Source: Labilithrix sp.
GTDB lineage: Bacteria > Myxococcota > Polyangia > Polyangiales > Polyangiaceae
Assembly: GCA_028287035.1 (NCBI GenBank)
Contig: JAQBQL010000184.1
Location: 1-60,157, forward strand
DNA length: 60,157 nt
Reading direction: 5' to 3'
The translations under genes and the position numbers were made by a program. Below are positions 16,386 through 25,907 of this stretch, one piece after another (positions within the stretch are counted from its first letter, which is position 1; every line of letters begins with the position of its first letter). The notes beneath the pieces are model-generated. The model did no database searches. It was not told the DNA's origin and worked only from the letters and a program-made list of their open reading frames with translations.

Positions 16386-17656
16386 GACGTCTCGCACTCC
16401 TCTTCGTGGTCGTCCCCTTCCTTCCGCTCCTCGCGGTCGCCTGCAAGAAGGACGAGGCGACCGCCGAGTCGGCCGGCGCCAAGAAAGGCCGCATGCCGGG
16501 CGGCGAGGGCGGCATCGCGTTCGCCGCCGACCTCTGGCAGGTCGAGAAGAAGAAGATCGATTACGTGGTGACCGCGCCCGGCACGATCGAGGCCTTCGAG
16601 CGGGTCCAGGTCACGGCGCGCGTCGCGGGAGCGGTCGACAAGGTATCGCTCCACGAAGGCCAGCAGGTGAAGAAGGGCGACGTGCTGGTCAACATCGATG
16701 GCGAACGGTTCCGCCTCGCCGTGAACAGCGCGAAGGCGCAGCTCGACAAGGCCCAGGCGGCGCAGAAGGACGTCGAGGCCCAGGTCGCCCGTCGCGAGGG
16801 CGCGAGCGAGAAGAACCCCGGCCTCATCCCCGGCGAGGAGCTCGAGACGTTCCGCACCAAGGTGCTCACCGCGAAGGCCGACACCTCGGTGGCCCAGGAA
16901 GCGATGAAGGTGGCGGAGCTGAACCTCCGCGACTCCCAGGTGCGGGCGCCGATCGACGGCATCATCCAGACGCGCACCGTCGAGACCGGTCAGTACGTCC
17001 AGACGGGGTACGTCATGGCGACGCTCCTCCAGTCCGACCCGATGCTCCTGCGGTTCCAGGTCGAGCCCGCGGAGGCGCCGCGTCTCAAGCAGGACATGAA
17101 CGTCGCCTTCACGATGCGCGAGACGCAGCGGCAGTTCAGCGCGAAGATCAAGCTCGTGGCCGGCTCTGCGGACACGGCGACCCACATGGTCGGCGTGACG
17201 GCGCAGGTCGACGCCACCGAGAACCACACCTACTGGCTGCGCCCCGGCTCCTTCTGCGACGTCGCCATCGACGTCGGCGCCACGCGCGACGCAGCAGTGA
17301 TCCCGCGCACCGCGACCCGCGCCACCGACCACGGGTACGTGGCGTTCATCGCCGACGGGGACACCGCGAAGGAGGTCGTCCTCACCCTCGGCATGAACAC
17401 GAAGGATGGAATGGTCGAGGTGCGCAGCGGCCTCGCGGGCGGAGAATGGCTCGTCGTCCAGGGCGCCGAGGCGCTCACGAGCGGCGCGAAGATCCGGGGC
17501 ACGCGTCTCACCACGCTCGACGCGTCCGCGCCGCGGCCCGAAGAGCAGGAGGCAGGCGTCCGCGGCGGCGGCGGCAAGGGCGGGCCCAGCACGGATGCCG
17601 ACGGCGGAGGACGCCGCGGCCGCGACGCCGGACCGCCCGCGAGCGCAGCGCCATGA
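16382..17656 (+). CDS. RND efflux periplasmic adaptor, lipoprotein
   Basis: 424 residues (membrane fusion protein, AcrA/MexA type). The signal LLFVVVPFLPLLAVAC has a lipobox, so it is lipid-anchored. The barrel-sandwich half-motifs are visible: VTAPGTIEAFERVQVTARVAGAVDKVSLHEGQQVKKGDVL and, after the hairpin, VRAPIDGIIQTRTVETGQYVQ. A beta-barrel domain follows, then a Pro/Gly/Arg-rich C-terminal tail of about 45 residues that is longer than usual. It bridges the RND pump and the TolC channel. It overlaps the TolC gene by 4 nt and is followed after 19 bp by the pump gene. Confidence 0.94.
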   Translation: MRRLALLFVVVPFLPLLAVACKKDEATAESAGAKKGRMPGGEGGIAFAADLWQVEKKKIDYVVTAPGTIEAFERVQVTARVAGAVDKVSLHEGQQVKKGDVLVNIDGERFRLAVNSAKAQLDKAQAAQKDVEAQVARREGASEKNPGLIPGEELETFRTKVLTAKADTSVAQEAMKVAELNLRDSQVRAPIDGIIQTRTVETGQYVQTGYVMATLLQSDPMLLRFQVEPAEAPRLKQDMNVAFTMRETQRQFSAKIKLVAGSADTATHMVGVTAQVDATENHTYWLRPGSFCDVAIDVGATRDAAVIPRTATRATDHGYVAFIADGDTAKEVVLTLGMNTKDGMVEVRSGLAGGEWLVVQGAEALTSGAKIRGTRLTTLDASAPRPEEQEAGVRGGGGKGGPSTDADGGGRRGRDAGPPASAAP

Positions 17657-17675
17657 AGCGAGCGGAGCGTACGAA

Positions 17676-20600
17676 GTGAACATCACCGACGTATCGATCA
17701 GGAATCCCGTCTTCGCGTGGATGATGATGGCCTCCACGATGCTCTTCGGCATCGTGGCGATCAGCCGGATCGGCATCTCGCAGTATCCCGACGTCGATTA
17801 TCCCAATATCTCGGTATCGCTCAGCTGGCCGGGCGCCTCGCCGGCGGCGGTGGAGCGCGAGATCATCGAGCCCGTCGAGCAGGCGATCGCCCAGGTCGAG
17901 GGCGTGAAGTCGATGTCGTCGAAGTCGAGCGCCGGCAACGGCCGCATCACGGTCGTCTTCGACATGTCACGCGACGTCGACCTCGCGCTGCAGGACGTGC
18001 AGGCACGCGTCGGGTCGGCCACGCGGTCGCTTCCCAAGGACGTGCCGGCAGCGTCGGTATCGAAGTCGAATCCCGACGATCAGGCGATCATCACGGTCGG
18101 CGTCACGGGGCCGTTCTCCCAGCAGGTGCTCGCCGACGTGGCCCGCTACCAGGTCCAGGAGAAGCTCCAGACGGTCCCGGGTGTCGGCCAGATCTCCCTG
18201 ACCGGCTACGTCGACCGGAACATACGGATATGGCTCGACGCGAGCCGGCTCGCCGAGAAGGGCGTCGTCGCCAACGACGTCATCAACGCCATCCGGACCG
18301 AGCACGTGGAGGTGCCGGGCGGCGCGCTCGAGACCGGAGGCCGGTCGCTCAACGTGCGCCTCCTCGGCGAGGCCGTGGACCTCGCCCAGTTCCGCAAGCT
18401 CGTCGTCCGGCGGTCCAAGGCGACCACCACGGGAGCGACCGGCGCTTCCGGGTCGGGCACGGCATCGGCCGCGGCGCTCGCCGCCGGCGGACAGTCGGTC
18501 GTCTATCTCGAGGACGTGGCGGACGTGGAGGACGGCTTCGCCGACAGCTCCTCGCTCGCGCGACTGGACGGCGTCCCGCTCCAGGCGATGGGGGTGCTCA
18601 AGCAGCGCGGCACGAACGCCGTCGCGGTCGCGGCCGGCGTGCGGGAGCGCGTCGCCGACATCCAGCGGACGCTGCCCGAGGGCATGAAGGTCCAGGTCCT
18701 CTTCGACCAGACCACGTTCATCGAGGAGTCGGTCCACGAGCTGGAGCTCGAGCTCGGGATGGCGGTCGTCCTCACCGCGCTCGTGTGCTGGCTCTTCCTC
18801 GGATCCCTGTCCAGCACGCTCAACGTGGTGCTCGCGATCCCGATGTCGCTCCTCGGGACGGTGGCCGTCGTCTACTTCGTCGGCTTCACGCTCAACACGT
18901 TCACGCTGCTCGGGCTGTCGCTGGCAGTCGGTCTCGTCGTCGACGACGCCGTCATGGTGATGGAGAACATCTACCGGCACGCGGAGATGGGAAAGAGCCG
19001 CGCGCGGGCGGCCTCGGAAGGCACGAAGGAGATCACGTTCGCCGCGCTCGCCGCGACGCTGGCGGTCATCGCGATCTTCCTGCCCGTCATCTTCATGCAG
19101 GGGGTCATCGGGAAGTTCTTCTTCCAGTTCGGCGTGACCCTCTCCGTGGCCGTCCTGCTCTCGTACTTCGAGGCGATCACGCTCGCGCCCGCGCGCTGCG
19201 CGCAGATCCTGAAGGCGTCGCGTGCCGATCGCGGGCGGCTCGGCCAGGCGGCCGATCGCGGCTTCGCGTGGCTCGAGCGCACGTACGCGCGGCTCCTGCT
19301 GCGGGCGCTCGGTCATCCCGTGAAGGTGCTCCTCGGGGCCGTGCTCTTCCTCGGGGCGACGCTCCTGCTGGTGCGGTTCATCCCGACGGAGTTCATCCCG
19401 ACGCAGGACCAGAGCCGCCTCAACGTGCGCCTCCAGACGGAGGCCGGCACGACGCCCGCTGCGGCGCAGCCGCTCCTCGCGCGCGCCGAGGAGAAGCTGA
19501 GGAAGCATGCCGAGATCTCGAGCATGCTCACGACGCTGCAAGGCTCGTCGGGACAGATCTCGCTCACGCTCGTGCCGCCGCGCGAGCGGAAGATGAACGC
19601 GACGCAGCTCTCCGCCACCCTGCGCAAGGAGCTCCAGTCGATCGGCGGCCTCCGCGCCTCGATCCAGGACCCCTCGCAGCAGGGATTCGGGTCGACGAAA
19701 TCCTCGCCCGTCGACTTCACGGTCCGCGGCTCGAGCTGGGACGAGCTCGTCGACAGCGCCGAGAAGATCCGCCGTGACCTCGAGGCGAGCGGCATGGTGA
19801 CGGACGTGACGTCCGACTACGCGCTCGGTGGCAACGAGCTCCAGATCGTGCCGGACCGCCGCCGCGCCACCGAGGCCGGCGTGAGCGTCTCCGATCTCGG
19901 CACGACGGTGAGCGCGCTCGTCGGCGGCAACATCGTCGGCAAGTTCTCGACGGGCGGCCGCCGCATCGACATCCGCATGCGACTGCTCGCCAACCAGCGA
20001 ACGAGGCCGGAGGACGTCAGCAACATCATGATCCGCGGGCAGAGCGGCGATCTCATCCCGATGTCGATGGTGGTCTCGCAGAGCGAGGAGCCCGTGCTGC
20101 AGACGATCAGCCGCCTCGACCGCGAGCGCGCCATCTCGATCACCGCCAACGTCGCGGCCGGGCACTCGCAGGCCGAGGCGATGGCCAAGGTCTACGAGCT
20201 CGGGAAGGAGATGCCGCTCGGCACGCGCATCGTCGCGGGCGGGCAGGCCTCGCAGCTCGAGGAGACGACGAGCGGCCTCGCGTTCGCAATGCTCATCGGC
20301 ATCGCCGTCGCGTACATGGTCCTGGCGAGCCAGTTCAACTCGTTCCTGCACCCGGTGACGGTGCTCACGATCTTGCCACTCGCCCTCTCCGGCGCCGTGC
20401 TCGGCCTCGTCGGGTCGGGAAAGTCGCTGAACCTGTTCAGCATGATCGGGCTCCTGCTGCTGATGGGGATCGTGAAGAAGAACTCGATCCTGCTGGTCGA
20501 GTACGCGAACCACATCCGCGAGGAGGAGAAGACCGACGCGCTCACCGCGGCCTCGAAGGCGGGCCCGCTCCGCCTGCGTCCGATCCTGATGACGACCATC

Positions 20601-20855
20601 GCCACCATGATGGCCGCCGTGCCGCCGGTGCTCGGCCTCGGACCCGGCACCGAAACGCGCGCGCCGATGGCCGCGGCGGTGCTCGGCGGGCTCGCGGTCT
20701 CGACGGTGCTCAGCCTCGTCGTGGTGCCCGCGTTCTACGTGGTGTCGGACCGGCTCCGCAGCAAGGTGTTCAAGAACAAGCCGGAGGAGCCGGACCTGCT
20801 CGGTCCGCTCGACCACACCGCGAAGATGGCAGTCGTGGAGCCGCCCGCGGAGTGA
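17676..20855 (+). CDS. RND-family efflux transporter permease (HAE1 type)
   Basis: 1059 residues from a GTG at 17676, placed after a purine-rich site (GCGGAGCG), 19 bp downstream of the adaptor stop. It has the twelve-helix RND layout with two large periplasmic loops: first helix FAWMMMASTMLFGIVAISRIGISQYPDVDYPNI, the PAAVEREIIEPVEQAI porter motif, the TM4 proton-relay segment GLSLAVGLVVDDAVMVMENI with its Asp pair, and LLLLMGIVKKNSILLVEYAN in the second half. It exports hydrophobic compounds by proton antiport together with the two upstream gene products; the substrate range is unknown. A Gly/Ala/Ser-rich insertion at about 248-275 in the first porter loop is unusual. Confidence 0.95.
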   Translation: MNITDVSIRNPVFAWMMMASTMLFGIVAISRIGISQYPDVDYPNISVSLSWPGASPAAVEREIIEPVEQAIAQVEGVKSMSSKSSAGNGRITVVFDMSRDVDLALQDVQARVGSATRSLPKDVPAASVSKSNPDDQAIITVGVTGPFSQQVLADVARYQVQEKLQTVPGVGQISLTGYVDRNIRIWLDASRLAEKGVVANDVINAIRTEHVEVPGGALETGGRSLNVRLLGEAVDLAQFRKLVVRRSKATTTGATGASGSGTASAAALAAGGQSVVYLEDVADVEDGFADSSSLARLDGVPLQAMGVLKQRGTNAVAVAAGVRERVADIQRTLPEGMKVQVLFDQTTFIEESVHELELELGMAVVLTALVCWLFLGSLSSTLNVVLAIPMSLLGTVAVVYFVGFTLNTFTLLGLSLAVGLVVDDAVMVMENIYRHAEMGKSRARAASEGTKEITFAALAATLAVIAIFLPVIFMQGVIGKFFFQFGVTLSVAVLLSYFEAITLAPARCAQILKASRADRGRLGQAADRGFAWLERTYARLLLRALGHPVKVLLGAVLFLGATLLLVRFIPTEFIPTQDQSRLNVRLQTEAGTTPAAAQPLLARAEEKLRKHAEISSMLTTLQGSSGQISLTLVPPRERKMNATQLSATLRKELQSIGGLRASIQDPSQQGFGSTKSSPVDFTVRGSSWDELVDSAEKIRRDLEASGMVTDVTSDYALGGNELQIVPDRRRATEAGVSVSDLGTTVSALVGGNIVGKFSTGGRRIDIRMRLLANQRTRPEDVSNIMIRGQSGDLIPMSMVVSQSEEPVLQTISRLDRERAISITANVAAGHSQAEAMAKVYELGKEMPLGTRIVAGGQASQLEETTSGLAFAMLIGIAVAYMVLASQFNSFLHPVTVLTILPLALSGAVLGLVGSGKSLNLFSMIGLLLLMGIVKKNSILLVEYANHIREEEKTDALTAASKAGPLRLRPILMTTIATMMAAVPPVLGLGPGTETRAPMAAAVLGGLAVSTVLSLVVVPAFYVVSDRLRSKVFKNKPEEPDLLGPLDHTAKMAVVEPPAE

Positions 20856-20876
20856 CCTCGCCGCTCGTGAGGGCCG

Positions 20877-21854
20877 CTACTCGGTGGCCCAGCGGTAGCG
20901 GAAGCCGAGCTCCGTGAAGTCGCCGCCGATCAGCCCGAGATGGTCGGGGCTGATGATGGTGGGGACGAAGCTGCCGCGGACCTCGACGCGGCGGCTGAGC
21001 ACGATGCGTACGATCGGGCCCAGCCGGAACGTCTTCGAGTCGTCGCGGTTCGGCACGTCGAGCGCGTCTGCAACGAGGCCGACGCTGTGCTGCCGGAAGC
21101 TGCCGAAACGGTAGAGATAGCCGAGCCGCGCGCGCCACACGAGCGGCGGCTTGACGATGGTGCGCAGCGTCTCCTCGAACACCAGCTGCCCGTCGGGAAC
21201 GCCCGTCAGGTACGAGAGGCTGCCGAGGGCGATGATGTCGCCCGGTCCCACCGGCAGCGAGCCCTCGATCTCCGCCTCGAGCGTCAACACCTTGGAGCGA
21301 GCGCCGGCCGTGGAGTCGAGATCGAGCCGGTTGTACGTGTGTTGCTCGTTCAAGAAATTCCGGTTGAACGAGAAGAAGTACCGAGGACCGAAGCGGAGGT
21401 CGAGACGCGGCAGGGCGATCCGGAGACCGCCGTACGCGCCGAGCCCGGTGCCCGCGATGATCGGGTTCGCGTCGATCCCGATCCACGTGCCGAAGGGCTT
21501 TCCGTAGCCGAGCGAGGCGCGCGGCCGGATGTACGTCCAGCCCACGTCGAGGGTGGTCGCGAGGAAGCCCCGGACCTTGCCCTCCTTCCACGAGCGGCTC
21601 ATCCGCGTGTCGATGAGCGTGTCGGGCGGGAGCACGACGCCGGGCTTGTTCGGATCCGGCACGCCGCGTGGGCCGGGAGGCGCGGGGCCCTCGGGCGCGG
21701 TCGGCGGGTCCGGCTCGTCGGGCGGCAGCGGAGCGTCGGAGCCGCCCGGGCCGCTCGAGTTGGCGCCCTGGGCACGCGCGGCAGGAGCGCTCGACACGAC
21801 GAGCGCGCCCGTTGCGATCGCCAGGAGCGCCTGCAGCAGCGAGGTCCGCCGCAT
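20877..21854 (-). CDS. predicted outer-membrane beta-barrel protein
   Basis: 325 residues: a Sec signal (LLAIATGALVVSSAPAARAQG), a Pro-rich linker (about 30-70; DAPLPPDEPDPPTAPEGPAP) and a barrel of alternating strands (LDVGWTYIRPRASLGYG, YGGLRIALPRLDLRFGPRYFFSFN, VWRARLGYLYRFGSF, ELGFRYRWATE). The linker may span the periplasm. Its ATG overlaps the PAP2 gene stop by one base (TGATG), so the pair is translationally coupled. The family is not recognised beyond the barrel. Confidence 0.78.
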   Translation of the reverse strand: MRRTSLLQALLAIATGALVVSSAPAARAQGANSSGPGGSDAPLPPDEPDPPTAPEGPAPPGPRGVPDPNKPGVVLPPDTLIDTRMSRSWKEGKVRGFLATTLDVGWTYIRPRASLGYGKPFGTWIGIDANPIIAGTGLGAYGGLRIALPRLDLRFGPRYFFSFNRNFLNEQHTYNRLDLDSTAGARSKVLTLEAEIEGSLPVGPGDIIALGSLSYLTGVPDGQLVFEETLRTIVKPPLVWRARLGYLYRFGSFRQHSVGLVADALDVPNRDDSKTFRLGPIVRIVLSRRVEVRGSFVPTIISPDHLGLIGGDFTELGFRYRWATE

Positions 21855-22936
21855 CAGAAGGTGCCCCCGACGCCGACGCCGGCACCGACGGGCATGATGC
21901 GCATGTCGACCCCCGCCGCCCGTTCCTTGGGCGCGAGATTCACGCGGCGGTAGTGGAGGAGCGGTATGCCGACGCCCACGAGCGTCCCGACCACTGCGCC
22001 GACGCCGACGTCGGTGATGTAGTGCATGTCACCGGCGACGCGCAGCATGGCGGTCGCCGCGGCGCCGCCGAAGGCGACCACGCACGCGATCTCGTCGCCT
22101 GCACCGCGATACAGATCGAGCTTCTCGTGGTGCGTGCAGATGAGGCCGGCGCTCATGAACGTGAACGCGCTGTGCCCGCTGAAGAAGCTGCGGTAGCGAA
22201 CGTTGCCCTCGCAGTCGTTCGTGTTGTTCGGCGTGATGCCGCCGCACGTCTGCCCGTAGGGACGTTCGCGGCTGACGAGCGTGTTGGTCACGCCCTGGAG
22301 GGCGGTGACGACCGCGAGCGCCTCGCCGTCGATGAGCGCCATCTGCGCGGCCGTGTCGGGGCTACCGCGGTACCACCACGCGGTGACGAGCGCGTCGACG
22401 AAGAATGGCCAGGTCGCTTCGAGCGACAGGAGGACGTCGCTGGCGTCGCGCGCGACGTAGCGGCCCTCGCTCGAGCCGAGCCGGAAGGTGTTGCGGACGC
22501 TGTCGTCGATGCCGAGCGTCGCGACCACGTGCTTCCGCTGCGGCGGCGCGATCGCGGCGCCGAGGGCGATGACCGCGCCCGCGCCGGTGATGATCCAGTC
22601 GGCGAGCTTGAACCGTGCCCACTCCGGATCCCAGACGAGGCGCCTCATGGGGCGCTTGTCGAGCGGCGGATACATGACGTCGCCCGGGAGCACGTCGACC
22701 GGGTTCTTCTGGAGGCTCGGCATCGGCGCGAACGACGGAGCGGACGGGCCGCCCACCGCGGCCGGGGCCTCGCCGGTCGTCGGATCGGATCCCTGGGAGG
22801 GGACGGGGTGCGATTCGGTCGCCGCCGGCGGCCCCTCGGGCGGCGCATCGGGGGGAGCCGCGTGGGCGCCGCGCGCGAGCGCCATCGTCGCGAGCACGCC
22901 GAGGACGGCGAGGGGCGTTCGGAGGAAACGAGCCAT
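21854..22936 (-). CDS. PAP2-family membrane phosphatase
   Basis: 360 residues from the ATG at 22936, which begins a signal-like segment (TPLAVLGVLATMALARGAHAAP). A Pro-rich linker leads into a PAP2/acid-phosphatase-like domain with the three catalytic motifs: SRERPYG (KxxxxxxRP-type), SFFSGHSAFTF (PSGH-type) and RVAGDMHYITDV (SRxxxxxHxxxD-type). Membrane helices surround these. It probably hydrolyses a lipid pyrophosphate or phosphatidate on the periplasmic side, for example undecaprenyl pyrophosphate, though the substrate is inferred. It is coupled to the downstream outer-membrane protein and divergent from the kinase at 23261. Confidence 0.88.
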   Translation of the reverse strand: MARFLRTPLAVLGVLATMALARGAHAAPPDAPPEGPPAATESHPVPSQGSDPTTGEAPAAVGGPSAPSFAPMPSLQKNPVDVLPGDVMYPPLDKRPMRRLVWDPEWARFKLADWIITGAGAVIALGAAIAPPQRKHVVATLGIDDSVRNTFRLGSSEGRYVARDASDVLLSLEATWPFFVDALVTAWWYRGSPDTAAQMALIDGEALAVVTALQGVTNTLVSRERPYGQTCGGITPNNTNDCEGNVRYRSFFSGHSAFTFMSAGLICTHHEKLDLYRGAGDEIACVVAFGGAAATAMLRVAGDMHYITDVGVGAVVGTLVGVGIPLLHYRRVNLAPKERAAGVDMRIMPVGAGVGVGGTF

Positions 22937-23260
22937 CGGTCGGGGCCGGACTATACGCGAGGTGGCAGCGCCCACGGCGGCGGAGATCGCGCCGCCGTTA
23001 ACCCGCCGTGCAGGCTGCACTGCCGCAGTGCGCGCCGCCCCTGCCCTCGGCAGGCGCGCACGCGCGCACGCGCACAGACGCACAGACGCACAGACGCCGA
23101 CACCTGGGCGTGCCGAACGCGCCGCCGCGTGCAGATCTGAACGATCCGTCACCGCGAAAATGCACGGAATTACCGGTAGAAAAAGCGTCTCGTCGGAGGT
23201 GCGGTCCGTTGACCGGGAAAGGGCGCGGTGAGATCCTGCGTGCTGAATCCCTTGCCTTCC
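22937..23260. other. divergent intergenic region with a short tandem repeat
   Basis: About 320 bp separate the PAP2 gene from the kinase gene. It contains three perfect copies of the 8-mer CACAGACG at 23073-23096, preceded by alternating CG/CA dinucleotides, and a more AT-rich patch at about 23155-23190 that may hold the kinase promoter. I see no gene, RNA structure or clear sigma70 boxes. Confidence 0.55.
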
Positions 23261-25858
23261 ATGCCGCCGGAAGACCTGCTGCCCGTCCTCGTCGCAGACC
23301 TTGCGGACGACGAGGCTCACGAGATCCTCGAAGCGGCAGCCTTCGCGGGGAGCCGGATCGTGGTGCCGCTCGACACGGCGCCCGTCAACGCGTCGCAGCA
23401 CGTGCTCGAGGTGCACCTGCCGACGATGGCCGAGCCCCTCTACTACCTGGCCTGGCCCCTCGGCCCGCCGACCGAAGAGGGATTTCCACTACGGATCTCC
23501 CCCATGCCGGACGCGGCGCCGAGCGCGACGGCGGCCGCGGCGCCCGCCTCGGCGGTCATGCGCAGTCGGCGCGCGACGACGAGCGTGGCGCTCAGCGCGT
23601 CGCACACCGCCGACCTCTCGCACGTCGGCCCGCTGCCCACGGGCCCCGACGACGGTCTCCTCGGACGCGCGCTCGCCGGCGGCAAGTTGCTCATCGAGAG
23701 CCTCATCGGCCGAGGCGGCGTGGGCGCGGTGTACAAGGCGCGTCACCGCGAGCTCCGCATGCCGGTCGCGGTGAAGGTGCTCCACGAGTCCTTCCAGCAC
23801 GACATCGACTTCTGTCGCCGGTTCTACGCGGAGGCGCTCGCGGCGAGCCGTCTCGATCATCCGAACATCACGCGCGTCATCGACTTCGGCCAGGAGCCGG
23901 ACGGCCTCCTCTACCTCGCGATGGAGTTCCTCGCGGGGGTCGAGCTCCGGGCGGTCATGGACGCGAGCCGTACCCTCCCCGCCCAGCGCATCGCCGAGCT
24001 GATGATGCAGACCTGCGCGGGCCTCTCCCATGCGCATGCGCGCGACATCGTCCATCGCGACATCAAGCCGGAGAACCTCGTGCTGGTCCCCGCGTCCGAC
24101 GACGACGGGCAGCCCATCGAGCTCGTGAAGGTGTGTGACTTCGGCATCGCCCAGCACCGCGCGCTGCCGAGCACCGAGGAAGAGGGCGTCATCGCCGGCA
24201 CGCCCGAGTACATGTCGCCCGAGCAGTGCCGCGGCGACTCGCTCGACGCGCGGAGCGACGTGTACGCATGCGGCGTCGTGCTCTACGAGCTCGCGACGGG
24301 ACAGGTCCCCTTCACCGCCGAGCGTCCGCAGAGCATCCTCAACAAGCACCAGTTCACGGCGCCGGTCGCGCCGTCGCTGCTGCGCTCGGACGTCGACCCG
24401 CGCCTCGAACGGATCATCCTGCGGGCCCTCGAGAAGGAGCCCGAAGATCGCCCGCAGAGCATGCGCGAGCTGCGCGCCGAGCTCCGCGAGCTGCTCGCGC
24501 CCGCCGCCGAAGCGTCGCCGAGGCCGCCGCCGTCGCAGCGCAACCCGCCGCCCTCGACGCCCGATCTCGGCACGCCGCGGCCGGCCCGTCCTGCGCAGTC
24601 CGCGCCTGCGAGCCCGCCGCCGCTGCCGGAGCGCGCGAAGGCCGCACCTGCGCCGTCGGCACCGGCGTGGCTCGAGCGCGGGCCGGTGTACGCGCCCGGC
24701 GGCTACTCGGCGCCCGAGCCGAACGTCCCGGCCCAGCCGCCCGCCAGTGCCGCGGTCGGGATGGACGAGGTCGCGGGGGCGCTCGTCGCCAACCCGTCGG
24801 CGTGGCTGCGCGGTTTCTCGCACACCACGGAGCCGCGCGCGTTCGCCCAGCTCGCACAGAAGCTCGAGCCGGCCCTCCGGACGCTCGCTCACGCCGGCGA
24901 GATGAAGGCGCTCTGGGCGGTGTCGAGCACGTTGAACGGCATCTCGATGGAGGGCACGCAGGCGAGCGGATCACGCGCGCGAGCCGCCGGCGCTCTGCTG
25001 CGCGTCTTCGCCGACCCCGCGATCCTGTCGCTCGTCGCCGAGCACCTGCTCACCGGCAACGACGAGACGCGCGATCACGCGAGGCGGATCCTCGTGCATG
25101 CCGGAGTCGCCGGCGCGTACGGCCTCTACGGCGCGCGCGTGAAGCTCGCGAGCACCCAGGCGATCCGCGGCCCCTTCATCACCGTCCTCAAGGACTTCGG
25201 ACCGAAGGCGTGGCCGGTCGTGCGCGCGGCTCTCGAGAAGATCGCCGCCAGCGAGGGCTCGCTGAACGCCCCGACCCTCGAGCTCGCGGAGGACCTGCTG
25301 CTGTCCGTGCCGTTCGTGGGCGACGAGTCGGCGGGGCACCTCGTCGTCAAGTACCTGCGGGTGAACGTGTCCGGCGTGTGCCGCGCCGCGACGGCCGCCA
25401 TCGTGAAGCTGTGGGCGGACCGCGCGAAGCCGCTGCTCGTCGGCATGCTCCAGAGCAAGGACGACGTCGTGCGCATCGCTGGCATCGCGGGCCTCCGCCA
25501 GCTCGGCGGGATCGACGAGCACGTGGTCCCGCGCCTCCACGCGATCCTGACGAAGCGTCTGCCGGCCGGCGAGGAGCTCCGCGCCGCCGCAGCGCTGTCG
25601 CTCTCGCATGCCGTGCCGAGCGCAGTACCGCCCGCCGTCTCGCTCCTCGCGCAGCTCCTCACGCCCCTCCGCGACAATCCAGAGGTCCGGACGGGGGCCG
25701 CCGCCGGTCAGCTCACGCGCGAGGACGCGGTCGTGATCGCCATCGCGCGCTCGCTCCTCACGATCGGCGGCAAGGGTTACCGAGGCCTCGTCGCCGAGCG
25801 TGCCGAGCGAAGCCCGGAGCCGCTGCGCACCCAGCTGAAGAAGCAGCTCGCGAGCTGA
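23261..25858 (+). CDS. Ser/Thr kinase with C-terminal HEAT-like repeats
   Basis: 865 residues from the ATG at 23261; a GTG at 23228 is an alternative. Residues 1-82 form a small beta-rich domain (SRIVVPLDTAPVN, YLAWPLGPPTEEGFPLRIS) that resembles PilZ-like domains, a tentative call. The kinase domain is at about 141-405: GRGGVG loop, AVKVL lysine, HRDIKPEN, DFG, and MSPEQ. A Pro/Ala-rich linker (about 410-495) leads to about 360 residues of alpha-helical HEAT/ARM-like repeats (VVRIAGIAGLRQLGGIDEHVVPRL). No membrane helix is visible. The repeats are a likely scaffold for substrates or partners. A second protein with a similar HEAT-like C-terminus is encoded at 35525. Confidence 0.9.
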   Translation: MPPEDLLPVLVADLADDEAHEILEAAAFAGSRIVVPLDTAPVNASQHVLEVHLPTMAEPLYYLAWPLGPPTEEGFPLRISPMPDAAPSATAAAAPASAVMRSRRATTSVALSASHTADLSHVGPLPTGPDDGLLGRALAGGKLLIESLIGRGGVGAVYKARHRELRMPVAVKVLHESFQHDIDFCRRFYAEALAASRLDHPNITRVIDFGQEPDGLLYLAMEFLAGVELRAVMDASRTLPAQRIAELMMQTCAGLSHAHARDIVHRDIKPENLVLVPASDDDGQPIELVKVCDFGIAQHRALPSTEEEGVIAGTPEYMSPEQCRGDSLDARSDVYACGVVLYELATGQVPFTAERPQSILNKHQFTAPVAPSLLRSDVDPRLERIILRALEKEPEDRPQSMRELRAELRELLAPAAEASPRPPPSQRNPPPSTPDLGTPRPARPAQSAPASPPPLPERAKAAPAPSAPAWLERGPVYAPGGYSAPEPNVPAQPPASAAVGMDEVAGALVANPSAWLRGFSHTTEPRAFAQLAQKLEPALRTLAHAGEMKALWAVSSTLNGISMEGTQASGSRARAAGALLRVFADPAILSLVAEHLLTGNDETRDHARRILVHAGVAGAYGLYGARVKLASTQAIRGPFITVLKDFGPKAWPVVRAALEKIAASEGSLNAPTLELAEDLLLSVPFVGDESAGHLVVKYLRVNVSGVCRAATAAIVKLWADRAKPLLVGMLQSKDDVVRIAGIAGLRQLGGIDEHVVPRLHAILTKRLPAGEELRAAAALSLSHAVPSAVPPAVSLLAQLLTPLRDNPEVRTGAAAGQLTREDAVVIAIARSLLTIGGKGYRGLVAERAERSPEPLRTQLKKQLAS

Positions 25859-25907
25859 CCTCGTCCGGCGCCTCGACGGCCTCTGGTGCGGGCGCCCCTG
25901 GCTCCGG

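Noticed and set aside
7118..20816. Very long open frames antisense to real genes, for example 7118-9697 (+), 12051-14315 (+) and 17967-20816 (-)
   Set aside because: They lie opposite genes with clear domains, and their translations are Arg/Ala/Asp/Glu-rich without family motifs. High GC content suppresses stop codons in these frames.
23071..23097. CACAGACG repeats considered as a CRISPR or origin iteron
   Set aside because: Units are only 8 bp, directly adjacent, without spacers, and no replication or cas gene is near.
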